From Tethya wilhelma (taxonomy: Eukaryota > Porifera > Demospongiae > Tethyida > Tethyidae), in NCBI GenBank assembly GCA_964030475.1, contig CAXIPT010000001.1:14146662-14210661 (forward strand): a stretch of DNA of 64,000 bases. The letters run 5' to 3'. The notes below the pieces were generated by a model that did not search any database, had not been told where the DNA came from, and saw only the letters and a list, made by a program, of their open reading frames with translations. Both the position numbers and the translations under genes were made by a program. This document shows, piece by piece, positions 50,301-60,018 of this stretch; the stretch's first letter is position 1; each line of letters begins with the position of its first letter.

Positions 50301-50890
50301 GGCTGACTTTTTTGATGTCATGTGACCTGTGACGTCACGTGAAATGAGTCCACGGGTGACCAGAATTTTATGACACTGGGTCTGCAAAAATTTATTTTCC
50401 TTGGAAAAAATATTCCCTCTAAGGTAGATCTCCTATTATGGCTATACTAATAGCATTGTGTAATGACTCACACAATCATGATAGTACCATAACGAATAGT
50501 GCGGCCACAGACACCATGAATATCATTAATCTAAATAACCATACCTCTTATTGTGCTTGCAACATCGTTGGCAGACTCTGTGCCCAGTTCATCTTCCATG
50601 GTGCTACATAACGTAATCAGTATTTCAACTGGGTTAATTGCTTTAGGTTTACTCTTCATCTCGTTTGTGACATCATTCAGAAGATCGTGAGCTTTTTTCA
50701 TTCTTGTTTCAGCGGATGACTCAGCGATTTTGTTCATTGTGGTTCGGTTGATGATCTTATTGGAGTACAAAGCCATTGCAAATACCAACGGATCTGAAGA
50801 GACAATTTTTGATAAACTCAAAAAGTTTCTCTGAAGAATTTCTTCTACTGTCTTCGTATTTTGGTGCTTGGATGCTTGAGCTCCTGACAT
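42798..50890 (-). CDS. BRWD/PHIP-like cryptic-Tudor and bromodomain protein with N-terminal helical (death-fold-like) domain
   Basis: Exons 50890-50545, 48058-47987, 47921-47827, 47763-47680, 47616-47414, 47016-46864, 44559-44462, 44404-44185, 44132-44007, 43815-43692, 43504-43208 and 42950-42798 join in phase to 1971 nt (656 residues). Residues 1-115 form a helical domain (LSLSKIVSSDPLVFAMALYS, later NPVEILITLC) resembling CARD-like domains common in sponges. Residues about 180-350 match the cryptic Tudor part of BRWD/PHIP: YLPQIGDTVMYFWQGHQNYI, FHDMDGVPDFLVLKSVYE, GDRFKSFIDDD.LYGTV, HLSPWEME. Residues about 351-466 match the adjoining bromodomain (VVPFPVALSIIRRRLSNGFYR, WEVHYIQKNAILFND). 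The tail is acidic with basic nuclear signals (GKRKRRKS, RRSKRRR). The WD40 propeller and second bromodomain of BRWD/PHIP are absent. It is expected to bind methylated/acetylated histone tails. The first exon is joined across a 2.5-kb repeat-rich intron on phase alone, so it is less certain. Confidence 0.8.
42985..43195. mobile_element. TACCGTATAGCGGG-type MITE
   Basis: Begins TACCATATAGCTAGAAATTTTCG and ends CGAAAATTTCTAGCTAAACGGTA, about 211 bp, in the last intron of the BRWD/PHIP-like gene. Its right half (from about 43065) is repeated at 62835-62955. Confidence 0.85.
43831..43942. mobile_element. Short TACCGTATAGCGGG-type MITE
   Basis: Degenerate left end TACATTGTATAGAAGGAATTTT and right end AAAATTTCCCGCTATACAGTA. 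It starts only 15 bp from the acceptor of exon 43815-43692. Confidence 0.7.
45049..45170. mobile_element. CAAGGGG-end fragment
   Basis: Left end CAAGGGGTGGTCACAACCAT followed by TGTACTAACACC and several GATCAAG/GGTCAA units, like the nested elements 0.7 kb downstream. No matching right end found nearby, so it is probably truncated. Confidence 0.5.
45240..45477. repeat. Dispersed repeat with (ACAG)n(AC)n tail
   Basis: Contains CTCAGAAACTACAACCTTTTGCAA and GAGTTGCCGTTCTTCAGATTATCCCATAACAGACAGACAGAC, ending in an AC microsatellite. A related copy lies at about 46490-46700 and an inverted one at about 56600-56790. The head-plus-simple-tail form suggests a non-LTR retroposon or SINE family. Confidence 0.6.
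45784..46421. mobile_element. Outer CAAGGGG foldback element with GGTCAA arrays
   Basis: Starts CAAGGGGTGGTAACTGCC (45789) and ends in the inverse GGTAGTTGCCACCCCTTG (46416), flanked by CTCAG on both sides. The interior is crowded with GGTCAA/TTGACC units. A second, closely related element is inserted inside it. Confidence 0.75.
45886..46207. mobile_element. Inner CAAGGGG foldback element nested in the outer one
   Basis: About 55-bp almost perfect terminal inverted repeats (45892-45947 and 46147-46201; CAAGGGGCGGCGACTC... and complement) flanked by CAAAAT on each side (45886-45891, 46202-46207). The interior carries many TTGACC/GGTCAA hexamers in both orientations. Confidence 0.8.
46490..46700. 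repeat. Dispersed repeat, second copy
   Basis: Same order of motifs as the repeat at 45240-45477: CTCAGATCTCTGGAACTACA, then AGCTGCCGTTCTTGAGATATAG, then an ACAAACAGACAAAC tail. More diverged than the first copy. Confidence 0.55.
47299..47413. repeat. Compound (CT)n(CA)n(ACTC)n microsatellite at a splice donor
   Basis: CT then CA runs followed by CACTCACTCACTTACTCACTCAC. On the minus strand the last part reads GTGAGTGAGTAAGTGAGTGAG and begins exactly at the donor of exon 47616-47414. Confidence 0.9.
49196..49719. mobile_element. Longer TACCGTATAGCGGG-related element
   Basis: Left end TATCGTAGATTGGGAAATTTTCG and right end CGAAAATTTCCTGATCTACGGTA, about 524 bp, in the first intron of the BRWD/PHIP-like gene. 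Contains an AAT repeat (about 49540-49567). Its open frames show nothing recognisable. Confidence 0.7.
49910..49932. repeat. Poly-G tract
   Basis: Over 20 consecutive G followed by further G-rich blocks (GGAGGGGG, GAGGGGG). It could fold into a G-quadruplex or reflect unstable assembly. Confidence 0.85.
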
Positions 50891-51070
50891 GATTAAAACT
50901 TGACAACACAGCTAGCAGTGCCCTGTCAGCAATCGGGAATTTTACCGCCCTTGGTCTCTAGATCTGCCGCCCATTGCCACTAGCTGCACATGCGTAGTTT
51001 GTATCGCCTCGTTCCCCATACCAAATGCCAAGCCTTGCGCCTCGTTCCGAATTCCCAGGCAGTTATCGCT

Positions 51071-51082
51071 TTCGGCGGGAAA
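51071..51082. promoter_or_regulatory. E2F-like motif upstream of the BRWD/PHIP-like gene
   Basis: TTCGGCGGGAAAG lies about 180 bp upstream of the proposed start codon at 50890. It contains the same GGCGGGAAA core as the two sites in the MUS81/DDB2 promoter. Role inferred only. Confidence 0.4.
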
Positions 51083-51596
51083 GAGGGAAACTCCCTTTTA
51101 TTAGAACCAACTGTCAGTGACTGTGTTGTGTACTCTATATCTACCTTACTAGCTTCACCAGCATCTGAAGACGAGCAGATAAAGGTTCTTTAGATCAGGT
51201 AATGTCTTTGTGAATTCATAGATGCAGGTAATCTATCCGTAATAATATAATTTTCTGCCATGCGCATACATGTTAGGTTTCTAAATAAAGCACACATCTG
51301 TTCATGATTCAACTTTTAACATGATATTTTCTTGTTTGAGATTGTTATTTTCAAAGAGTCCAAAGTGTGGCTGCTGCAAGTCATACTGTTTGTCCTGGGA
51401 GAAACACTCATGCATTACTAGTGCACATTATCTATGCCTCTGACAGTTGCTTTTTGTACCAAGCTCTTCATAATGTTAAGGTAAACCATTGGGGGGAATT
51501 CCATAAGGAATTTTGGTGGTGGGGTATATCCATAAAAGTACCAAAAATGATAGTTTCTGATTTTTCCAGTGATACAACAAGAAGCACCAATGGTAA

Positions 51597-52210
51597 CTAG
51601 CTTCCTAGTCTGGAGTATCCAGACCCTTTACACACGCGCTATAAATATGCGCAGGAAAAATGGTCTGGCACGGACCCTAGACCTTTCATATCGCCCAGGC
51701 CAGAATTCTGGCCTAGTATCACTGTACTTCGTCACGTAAAGTTAAATTCTTGTGGTTTTGACGGTTCGCGAGTTTTTGAAAGAGCAGCTTTCTATGGACA
51801 AGAATTTTAACAAATGGCTAGTTGAAACGAGATGAATCTCTCCTGTGTTTTGTACGATTGTTGGAGATCAGCTTGGTGATAAAAGATCCAGTCTTTTGTC
51901 AAATTTAGGCTGAGTAAGCGCATAGTAAGCCACTAGAGAGGGCGCTACTCTGCTAGATTTACGTAGTCTAGTAATTTTAAAGCCTAGAATAGCTAAGTTT
52001 GCCTCGCTAGCTGTGTATTGAGCTTCTTTTTTTGTGCTAGGACAAAGAGAGCAAGAAAAGAAATATCTGACTATTATGCGTGAGTATATTTAAATTGCGT
52101 CCACGTGGGCCACTAATTGCATTCCAGAGCGACACGAAAGGTCTAGGGTCCGTACCAGACCCTTTTCCCGTGCGTGTAAAGGGTCTGGATACTCCAGACT
52201 ACTAGCTTCC
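51597..52210. mobile_element. 596-bp terminal-inverted-repeat element with 9-bp duplication
   Basis: Element 51606-52201 starts TAGTCTGGAGTATCCAGACC and ends with its complement. Inverted ends run about 80 bp (including GGTCTGG..CGGACCCTAGACCTTTC). It is flanked by identical CTAGCTTCC at 51597-51605 and 52202-52210. No transposase frame is present, so it is non-autonomous. The TAG...CTA termini and 9-bp duplication match the shorter foldback elements in this window. Confidence 0.9.
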
Positions 52211-52447
52211 AGCTTGCCTAAGTGTTTTTAATTTTTTTTTTTTTTTTTTTGCTTGCACCCAGACTCCAGCAAAATGTTCTGTTGTTCTGGAATTACCCCA
52301 TGCGAAATTATCCTGGTTTACTTTACAGCTGCCATACCTGTTGTGAAAGTGCCTGATTATGTAATTGTATGACACAAATATCTGTCTTATCTCATTTTTA
52401 GGCCTTTACCTTACCCCATTCAGTTAGTAGTTTCACTATTAGTTATT

Positions 52448-52513
52448 AGAGCCTTGTTCCCAGGCTTTCCCTTTAACCATTCACTGACAGAAAAGGATGC
52501 GGAGAGCCTGGTC
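52448..52513. mobile_element. Decayed TAGCCTCG-type fragment
   Basis: GAGCCTTGTTCCCAGGCTTTCCCTTT ... GAGAGCCTGG resembles the foldback family but lacks a clean right end and duplication. Confidence 0.5.
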
Positions 52514-52525
52514 AGAATTGCCATA

Positions 52526-52702
52526 TACCGTATAGTGGGTAAATTTGGCGAATTGGCAAATTATTCTGCAAATCACCAAACAAATTCGCATTTTAACATG
52601 ATTGTCAATTTAAATTTGGCGATTTATTTCTACGCGCTGCATTGTTTATATGCGTGTGAACTGCCAAATTTTAAGCGTGCCAAATTTACCCGCTATACGG
52701 TA
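52526..52702. mobile_element. TACCGTATAGCGGG-type MITE
   Basis: Starts TACCGTATAGTGGGTAAATTTGGCG and ends in the complement CCAAATTTACCCGCTATACGGTA, 177 bp. Closest in type to the copy at 22540-22745. Confidence 0.9.
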
Positions 52703-52984
52703 AGTAACCAAGGGATAGACACAAAGGTAGATATGTCTTTTGACCTCTTTAAACTGCAGTGAGTGGAGCTAATGCTTATAAGCATTTCCAGTTTGATTTG
52801 AGTTGCCACAACCCAGCCAGATTGCCAGTGTACCAGAAGTCTATATGCTAAATACAATTTTATTTGAAACGAACGTGACATAGACATGCACATTGTCCAT
52901 ATACTATAACACTATTTTGCTTCGTATCTTCTTCAACAGAATTTTAGTTCTCTATCCACTAGTTACAGTCCTATCTTGCTCCTG

Positions 52985-53706
52985 TACAGTATAGCGGGTA
53001 TTTTTCGTGGGGTAAAATTTTCATGGGTTTTGTGGTTGACTGATGAACCACGAAATATTTACCACAAAGGCTGGGGTGTGGTTAACCCATATAATAATAA
53101 TAATAAGCTTTTACAGTGGAGTAAGAAAGTACATAAGACGAAAATAGTGTATAAATAGAGAAAGTAATATTGAGTTCAGAGTCCACTGACAGACTGAAAC
53201 CTCAGAGTAGGGATCAGTACTCGGTCTAGTATAGTACATGTATATAAATTATTTAAAAACACAAGCAAACGGACAAGCATGCAGTAGAAGTCATCGACAG
53301 TGATGGAGTCTACCTTCCAGACAAGTGACATGAGTTGCAGGGACAGACAAAATGAAAGGTACAAGTGTTGTCAGGGTTAAAAGAATTCATGAAATATGTT
53401 TTGAGAGTTTCATAAATTAGGTGCCTGATTGCTGGTAAAGATTTACTTAAATCAATCGGGGGAAGAGCATTCCTTTGCCTGGCTATGCGATTGAAGTAAA
53501 AGTGGTGAGCCTTGGAAGTTCTGGTGTAGTTTATCATCAACTTGTTATTGCTTCTTGAGCGAGTTGAAGTAGAAGTGAAACTGATGTGATCACAGATGTT
53601 GAAGTTGTCAGGAGGCTCTTTAATGCATTTAACAAAGAAAATGCGCCGTATGTGATCACAAAGACCACGAAAAATTTTACCCCCCGAAAATACCCGCTAT
53701 ATGATA
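52985..53706. mobile_element. TACCGTATAGCGGG-ended composite enclosing a LINE remnant
   Basis: Left end TACAGTATAGCGGGTATTTTTCGTGGGGTAAAATTTT and right end AAAATTTTACCCCCCGAAAATACCCGCTATATGATA. Between them lies the reverse-transcriptase remnant on the minus strand. Confidence 0.7.
53310..53593 (-). pseudogene. LINE reverse-transcriptase C-terminal remnant
   Basis: The minus frame reads ...TRTSKAHHFYFNRIARQRNALPP, then LPAIRHLIYETLKTYF and a Cys-rich CTFHFVCPCNSC end. This is the usual pattern of the last part of non-LTR (CR1/L2/jockey-like) polymerase proteins: FxNRIxxxWNxLP, a helix, then a CxxxxxCxCxxC tail. No catalytic region remains, so it is a dead fragment. Confidence 0.7.
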
Positions 53707-54949
53707 TCTATTTCTACAAGTGCCATCTCCCCAGCTTCTGTAAAAGTGGAGTTTGGATTGGTCCTTGTACCTGCAGGGCCTAACTTTATTTGTGGACCAT
53801 TTGCAGAGGGAAGTTAGCTTGGGTCTGAAACAGGTATCAACTTGAAGCACGATATTTAAGTAATAAGTTTGTGCAAAAACATTCTGTGTCCCGCATCTAG
53901 TATTCAATCATGAACATAGTAAATATTGTGTTGCAATTTGGTGGCTTGTGCGAGTCTTGTGCTTGCAGTAGAAGGTATTCACAGACGTATAGAAACAAAA
54001 TATGAGAGGTTACTTCCAACTGACAGTGAGTGTTACGCTTGCTAGAGTGACTTTAGTGATAACTTCTATCTAAAGCACTATAGACACACCTACTGCATTA
54101 CCAAGCTATAATGTGATTGTAAGCACAGATCATAGTGTGGCTAAAAGTAGGGCCAGTTTCTGAGGACACTTCTATGCAAATTGAAAAGTTGTTCATGCAA
54201 CTGTTAGCCTCAGTTACAACACCATCTTTTGGTGGTTAGTAGGGACTACATAGGACATGGTACAGGGCTACTTTTTTTTTATTAAAATGTAGTCTGAAGA
54301 GATCCTAGTTAGACTGAATAGTTGAACTGAAAGTAGGTGAGGGTACTTGCATGCAAGCCAAGAAGTTGTTCAGCAGTTAGAGGATACTCCAGGCTATATT
54401 TTAATATCAAAAACAGCCATGTCCCATGCACTATATATGTGGTAGCTATGAGTCAACAAAAGATGGGGATGGAAAATTGCTTTACATGCTTGACACAAAT
54501 AAACACAAATAAAGAGCAAACAGAAACATTTTTGGGCAAAGAGACCAGCTATACTTATAGTCCTACGTAATATCCATCCTAGAGGACCATGCCTGGTGTG
54601 TGAAACAAACAACCGTCTGAGTGGCAAGACTGTTTGAACACTTATGCCTTCTTTGTCTTCTTGCTTCAACCATGACACTTCTGAATGATGTCACGTTTAA
54701 AGTAAAATTCTGGAAGTTGGTATGCTGGCGATCTGACTAATAATGATGTACTATCAATTGAGTAACCAAGACCAATTTTTTTGGGTGGATTAATGCTATT
54801 GATCATGGTTACAAACAGAACCACAATAAATTATGCTTATCATGAGTCAAGTGACTACCTCTTGTAGCATTCTTAATTAAATTATTTTCTAGAGAATATG
54901 TTACATACCAGACTTGAGATACAACATAGGGAAAATCTCCAAATGTCCA

Positions 54950-55080
54950 TGCCCAGAGGAGGCACGACAGTCAGGTTGACTGCTGAGCTGGCACTAATTA
55001 ACGAACGTTAGTTACTATGACGTAATATCAATAAAATATGCTTTTCCTAGATCCTTACATGATGGCGCTGCAGCCCCAAT
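54950..55080. repeat. Relative of the DPP3-intron element
   Basis: CCAGAGGAGGCACGACAGTCAGGTTGACTGCTGAGCTGGCACTAAT is nearly identical to 37671-37720. It is followed by an inverted match to the 37870-37915 part (CAATAAAATATGC...CTAGATCCTTACATGATGGC). Confidence 0.7.
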
Positions 55081-55169
55081 AGTCAGCCAAAATTATCAGG
55101 AAATGAGTATAGAACTGAGCTAGCTACATGAAGTAGGCATCTTCCAAAAACAGCATCACTACATGACAT

Positions 55170-55363
55170 TACCATATAGCGAGAAATTTTCGTTGGTGCA
55201 AAATTCCGTATAAACGCGGCAGAAAAATTTTTCATAGTTTTAAATTCCATATACACGGCCACGTGCTTGTAGAAAGTAAATGCGGAAGTTAACTTTTCAC
55301 AGTTTTAATTTTTGTATATTCGAACGGCATACGAAAAACATGAAAATTTCCTGCTATATGGTA
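55170..55363. mobile_element. TACCGTATAGCGGG-type MITE
   Basis: Starts TACCATATAGCGAGAAATTTTCGTTGG and ends TGAAAATTTCCTGCTATATGGTA, 194 bp, no open frame. Confidence 0.9.
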
Positions 55364-55951
55364 ATTGAGTGTAGCAGGTGTAATGTTTGGTTTAAGTTTC
55401 ATTCAAGCCAAACTCTATCTGAGCTGAGTTGGCATTCACTTTGTGCAAATAACTCATACTCACAAATGGAAAATGCAAATTGGACGGGACTTGAATGAAC
55501 CTGCTTAGTTCTACAACCCAAATAACATATATAAAAAAAGTGCTTTGCTGCTCTTCTTGAAACTTTGAGATACAAACTCACCATACAGAGCAATGCCAAC
55601 CATTTAGCTTTTTTTTTCTTCGAGTATTCGAGTCTTCTCCCATAGCTTTTATCTTATCTGGTTGATACTTGGTGTTGCACAGCACCAATATATTTATCTT
55701 GGAACTCAGAAACATAATTGGTCAAAATTTAGGTGGCGGAAAAAGTCAACGCAATTATATCGTACAAATTTGAAAATCTGTGATCTCATTGCCCACTTGG
55801 CATTCTGATCTGTGCAACAAAAAGCGCACTACTGTTACCGGATATTCTTTTCTCCCCTCGCAGATGTCTGACCCTCAAGACTAATTGTGGGGGCAAGTGT
55901 GAGTGTGTGTTTATTGTGTATGGATCTTATCTCGAGCTCAGCTCCAATAGC

Positions 55952-56137
55952 TACCGTATAGTGGGAAAGTTTCGCAGGGTTTAACTTTCTCAGTTTTTGC
56001 AGATCATGATCCATTCATGATAGTATGCATATGGGCTAGCTCGCACAGCTGATCCGCAAAAGTTGAACCGCAAAAAATGTTTGACTAGAGACATACGCAA
56101 AAGTTTGACACTGCGAAACTTTCCCGCAAAACGGTAT
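55952..56137. mobile_element. TACCGTATAGCGGG-type MITE
   Basis: Starts TACCGTATAGTGGGAAAGTTTCGCAGG and ends GCGAAACTTTCCCGCAAAACGGTA, 186 bp. Confidence 0.9.
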
Positions 56138-59100
56138 GTGATGTCATAATTATGTTATATAAAATCTTGTTGCCCATTATTAATTTTTTTTTTTTGCTAA
56201 ATTAGTTAATATAGGCATTTGTCTCATGATGGTACATGTATATGCCGTCATTGATTAGTAAAAGTTAATAATAACAAACTGTCATGATTAGCAATACCAC
56301 AGTTAACTCACACAACTTACTCTTGTATTATTTATAGCCATTATCTCCAAAACTTGGAATCGTGTAATTTTAATTAACTAGACTTAATAGCCGTCAACTG
56401 AAAGAGCGTTCAAGAGCTCAGCGTTTCCTTAGCAACATAATGCCACACCCACTTTTAAATTACAATTTTGGATGCACCTATGGGGTAAAACTAAGATACT
56501 TCAATGCTTCTATTTTTGACAGGAAAAGTTTCTCAAGTGCTCATTACACTCATAATTGGTATTAAAACAATTGAATCAGACACCTACAATTTTTGCTGTG
56601 GTTGTTGAGGTCTGTCTGTTATGAGATAATCTAAGAACGCAACTCTAGGATCAAAATGGAAAATACCTACGTGTATCTGAATAATCGAAGTTATCTTATA
56701 TGTAGCATCTTGCAAAACGCTGTAGTTTCTGATGCTTTTATGCTTTTTCTAAATGCTTAGCTTCGAAACTCACCTGGCTTATCTGAGAAGAATCAGTGTT
56801 ATCTATTGACATTTATGACATTGGTCAGTTCACTGTATATGTATGTTTAGTTATGCATGCTGGTTGAGGTTTGTGCACCATAGGTACCTTTGTTAAAATA
56901 GGAGAGATTTCTTTTAGGACAGACATCACACAACCAGCAGTGCAGAGTCATGACTCTTCTTGAAAAACCACTATCAGTTTCACACTGGGTCCTGAATTAA
57001 CATCAGGTCAACAACCACCAATTAACACCCAGGCTTTAAGCTATTGCAGTTATAAAGATAGTGAGTGGTGTATGCTTTTCCTTTTGTTTTGTAATGGAAA
57101 GTTTGTCTTGTGTGTCGACTCTATATTAGGTAAAGGGTTGCGTTCTCAGTTGGCTAATTTCTGATATTTAATTGGTAGGATTGTGATATACTGACCTTTA
57201 CCAGATTGGTTTATCCCTGCAGCAAAATTCAATTTTTATAAATCTGAACTCTGGTAGCCTTCATGACCTGTTGGTTGAGTTTATTGGGGTTCATTAATAC
57301 TATTAACATACACCAAGGAATGTAAACAAAGCACCAGGCTCTCTCTGCTGGTTTGACTTGGAATGCTTGCTATCTTAATGAGTGTCCACGATTGAACCCT
57401 CAGTGAACTCCACTCCACTAATAGTGGGACTGTTCATTCATGCATGGTCTCTGAACCCTATTTCTACTATAATCGCCTATTGTCAAACTGTTTGAACCAT
57501 GATTCCCCTGTGATAAGGAGCCGACATCAGTCTAGAAGTTTCCATTTAGTAGTAAGATTCCCCCAGACCTTCCCTTATTAATGTTTCAGAGTGAGGAAGG
57601 GCCAAATATGATTAGGGGGAATTTTATCGATGGTCTTCACCACCTGTAGTTTAATGTAATTTTTGGGTGCAAATGCTATCTTGGTGGTTTATTTTGGCCT
57701 CGTTTCCAGGAAGAATGTGACAACAAGGTCTGATTGTATGTAATTACAATTTTAGCAGGTATTGTGGCATGTGTGATGATCTAACCACCCGATGATTGTG
57801 ATAATGTGGGTAGTCTGGTGGGTGTTTGCTAGCTGTGATGTTCTTTACACCATTCTTTTTCTCCTTCCTCTTCGGGAAACACAGCATCCTTACCTTTTGT
57901 CGTTTCTTCCTCATTCTTCTCATCTTGCACATGAGAGGGTTGCCTACAGGTGACATCTCTATTCATGTAGGACTACTCTTATTGTACTAGACCCTCCATT
58001 GCAGGACTGAGGCAATAGCAGCTGGGGTTAGTGGGTCAGTTTATAGTTGTTTTGGTATGGGTATGTGCATGCATGAGAGTGTTTGTATTGGAACATGTGC
58101 ACATGTGTGGAGGGCAATGTCCATGCACATGCTCTGCTACTAGCCACACCACCACTAATCTCATCAGTCAATACTCCAGTGGTATGCCTCAAGGCCATTC
58201 TCTTCAATGAAAAGAGTGTGGGCGTTCTGAACTCCATGTGAACTGTACCAGTGAGCACATGTACACTTGAACCTTTTACTTTTGTATTGTTTCTTTTGGA
58301 GTAAAGGAATACCATAAAATTTTATTACTGCCCATTTGTGAAAAAAATTCATGAGAAGCAACTCTAGACTCTCCCACAGACCCATTAATACATTGAATGG
58401 ATGATGTCACAGAACATACCCAACGTTTGTAGCATTTCATGTTTGAGGTGTTCCCTCACTGGCGTCATGTGGGCTCTTGGCCCGAGTGGACTATCTCGTG
58501 TGCAATCAGCTTATCAGTGCAGCTGGTTTTGTTTCTTTATCAACAACCCTGTACCTGGTGGTAAGGCCTGACAGGCTGGTTTTTCCAGTATTGCACTAAA
58601 GCACTGAGAGGTTCATGCACCCTTCTGTTCTTCTGTAGTATTTCACAGATGTTTTGCGCTTTTATTGAATCAATCAAAATCATCGGACAATAACTAGATT
58701 TATGACCTGTTTTACAGGTTCATTCATTTTTTGTGTCCACATCAAAACTTGTTTACCCTAGTGTGCATACTTGCATCATTTTACATAAGCTGTGTACATT
58801 GTCTACCCATTAAAATTTTTTGATGTGGTCTAAAGGTCATCGGAGATGGATTCTTGATAGTTTTCAAAATGCATTCAATTAAGGTTGCTATTGTTGATAG
58901 TCATCAATTAGTATGGTTGGATAGAGCCTTAAAGATCCCCCTTCCTTCCTTGTGAAACCTCAGCACTTTGATACTGGGCTTCCATAGTACACACTCTCCC
59001 TGTACACCTGACACTGTTGTTTACATAGGTAATGCTTTTCTTAGCAGGAATTAATAACATGTGACATTCGTAGAAGGCAGATTTGCATATTTTTTTGAAA

Positions 59101-59881
59101 GCACACGCGTACAAGTGCGACTTTGAATCACAGCATTTTCTGTTTGTTAGATTTCTCAAAGAGGCAGCACGTTACACTTCTATTCCTCTTAATGGGACTT
59201 GAAAGGTCTCGTTTGTATGTGTGTTGTTTTCTTTTTTCTTCGCGTGAGTTGGTTTTAGTACTTCAGTGTTTATGCTCCAAAAATGATTTCATCACCTCAT
59301 AAGGAAGGTGGCCCTTTACGTCAAAGCTTTCACTTAAGCGTGTTAAAAAAACCTCCCTCCTAATCTAATTTGTCTCTTGGCTAACATTCGTCAGGTCGTG
59401 CGTGAGTTTGTAATCACATGTAATTATTAGTACTTGCCTTTGGAGTTGTGTAATAGGGGGGAGATAATGAACCTTTGAAGTGTGCAAGTGTTTTTGTGTT
59501 GGAATGATAAATATTTTGCCAGGTTAAGTGCATGCGATTTTTTGATCAATCAATTTATTTTGACGATGATACTTTTGTATACAAAGGTGACAGGAAGCAG
59601 GAAAGAAGGAGGGCTAGTAGACATCATCTATTGCTCAATTTCACTCCAAGTATTTTTGTGTGGTATGTGTGTTTGTTATAGCGGAGGTGTTGGGAGATTG
59701 AAATGAAAGGGATTGGTGATATTTTGTCCTGTGTGGGTGGCGTGTGGGCCAACACTGATTTGCACATGTGACACTTGATGTGATTTCATTATATAATAAC
59801 TGACTTGAGGAACATGCACACAGGCACATGCATTCATGTGCGCACTCACTGAGAGAGATGCAGAGTGTTTCTCTCCTAGAT

Positions 59882-59943
<62 letters not shown>

Positions 59944-59968
59944 GTGTGTGTGCGTGTGTGTGTGTGCA

Positions 59969-60018
<50 letters not shown>

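Noticed and set aside
50990..51193. A plus-strand 67-residue frame just upstream of the BRWD/PHIP-like gene
   Set aside because: No recognisable family and no downstream exons; the sequence includes promoter-like motifs and is better seen as 5' flank.
57744..57956. A minus-strand basic frame (CKMRRMRKKRQK)
   Set aside because: Lys/Arg-rich text with a possible donor, but no neighbouring exons or family match strong enough to call a gene.
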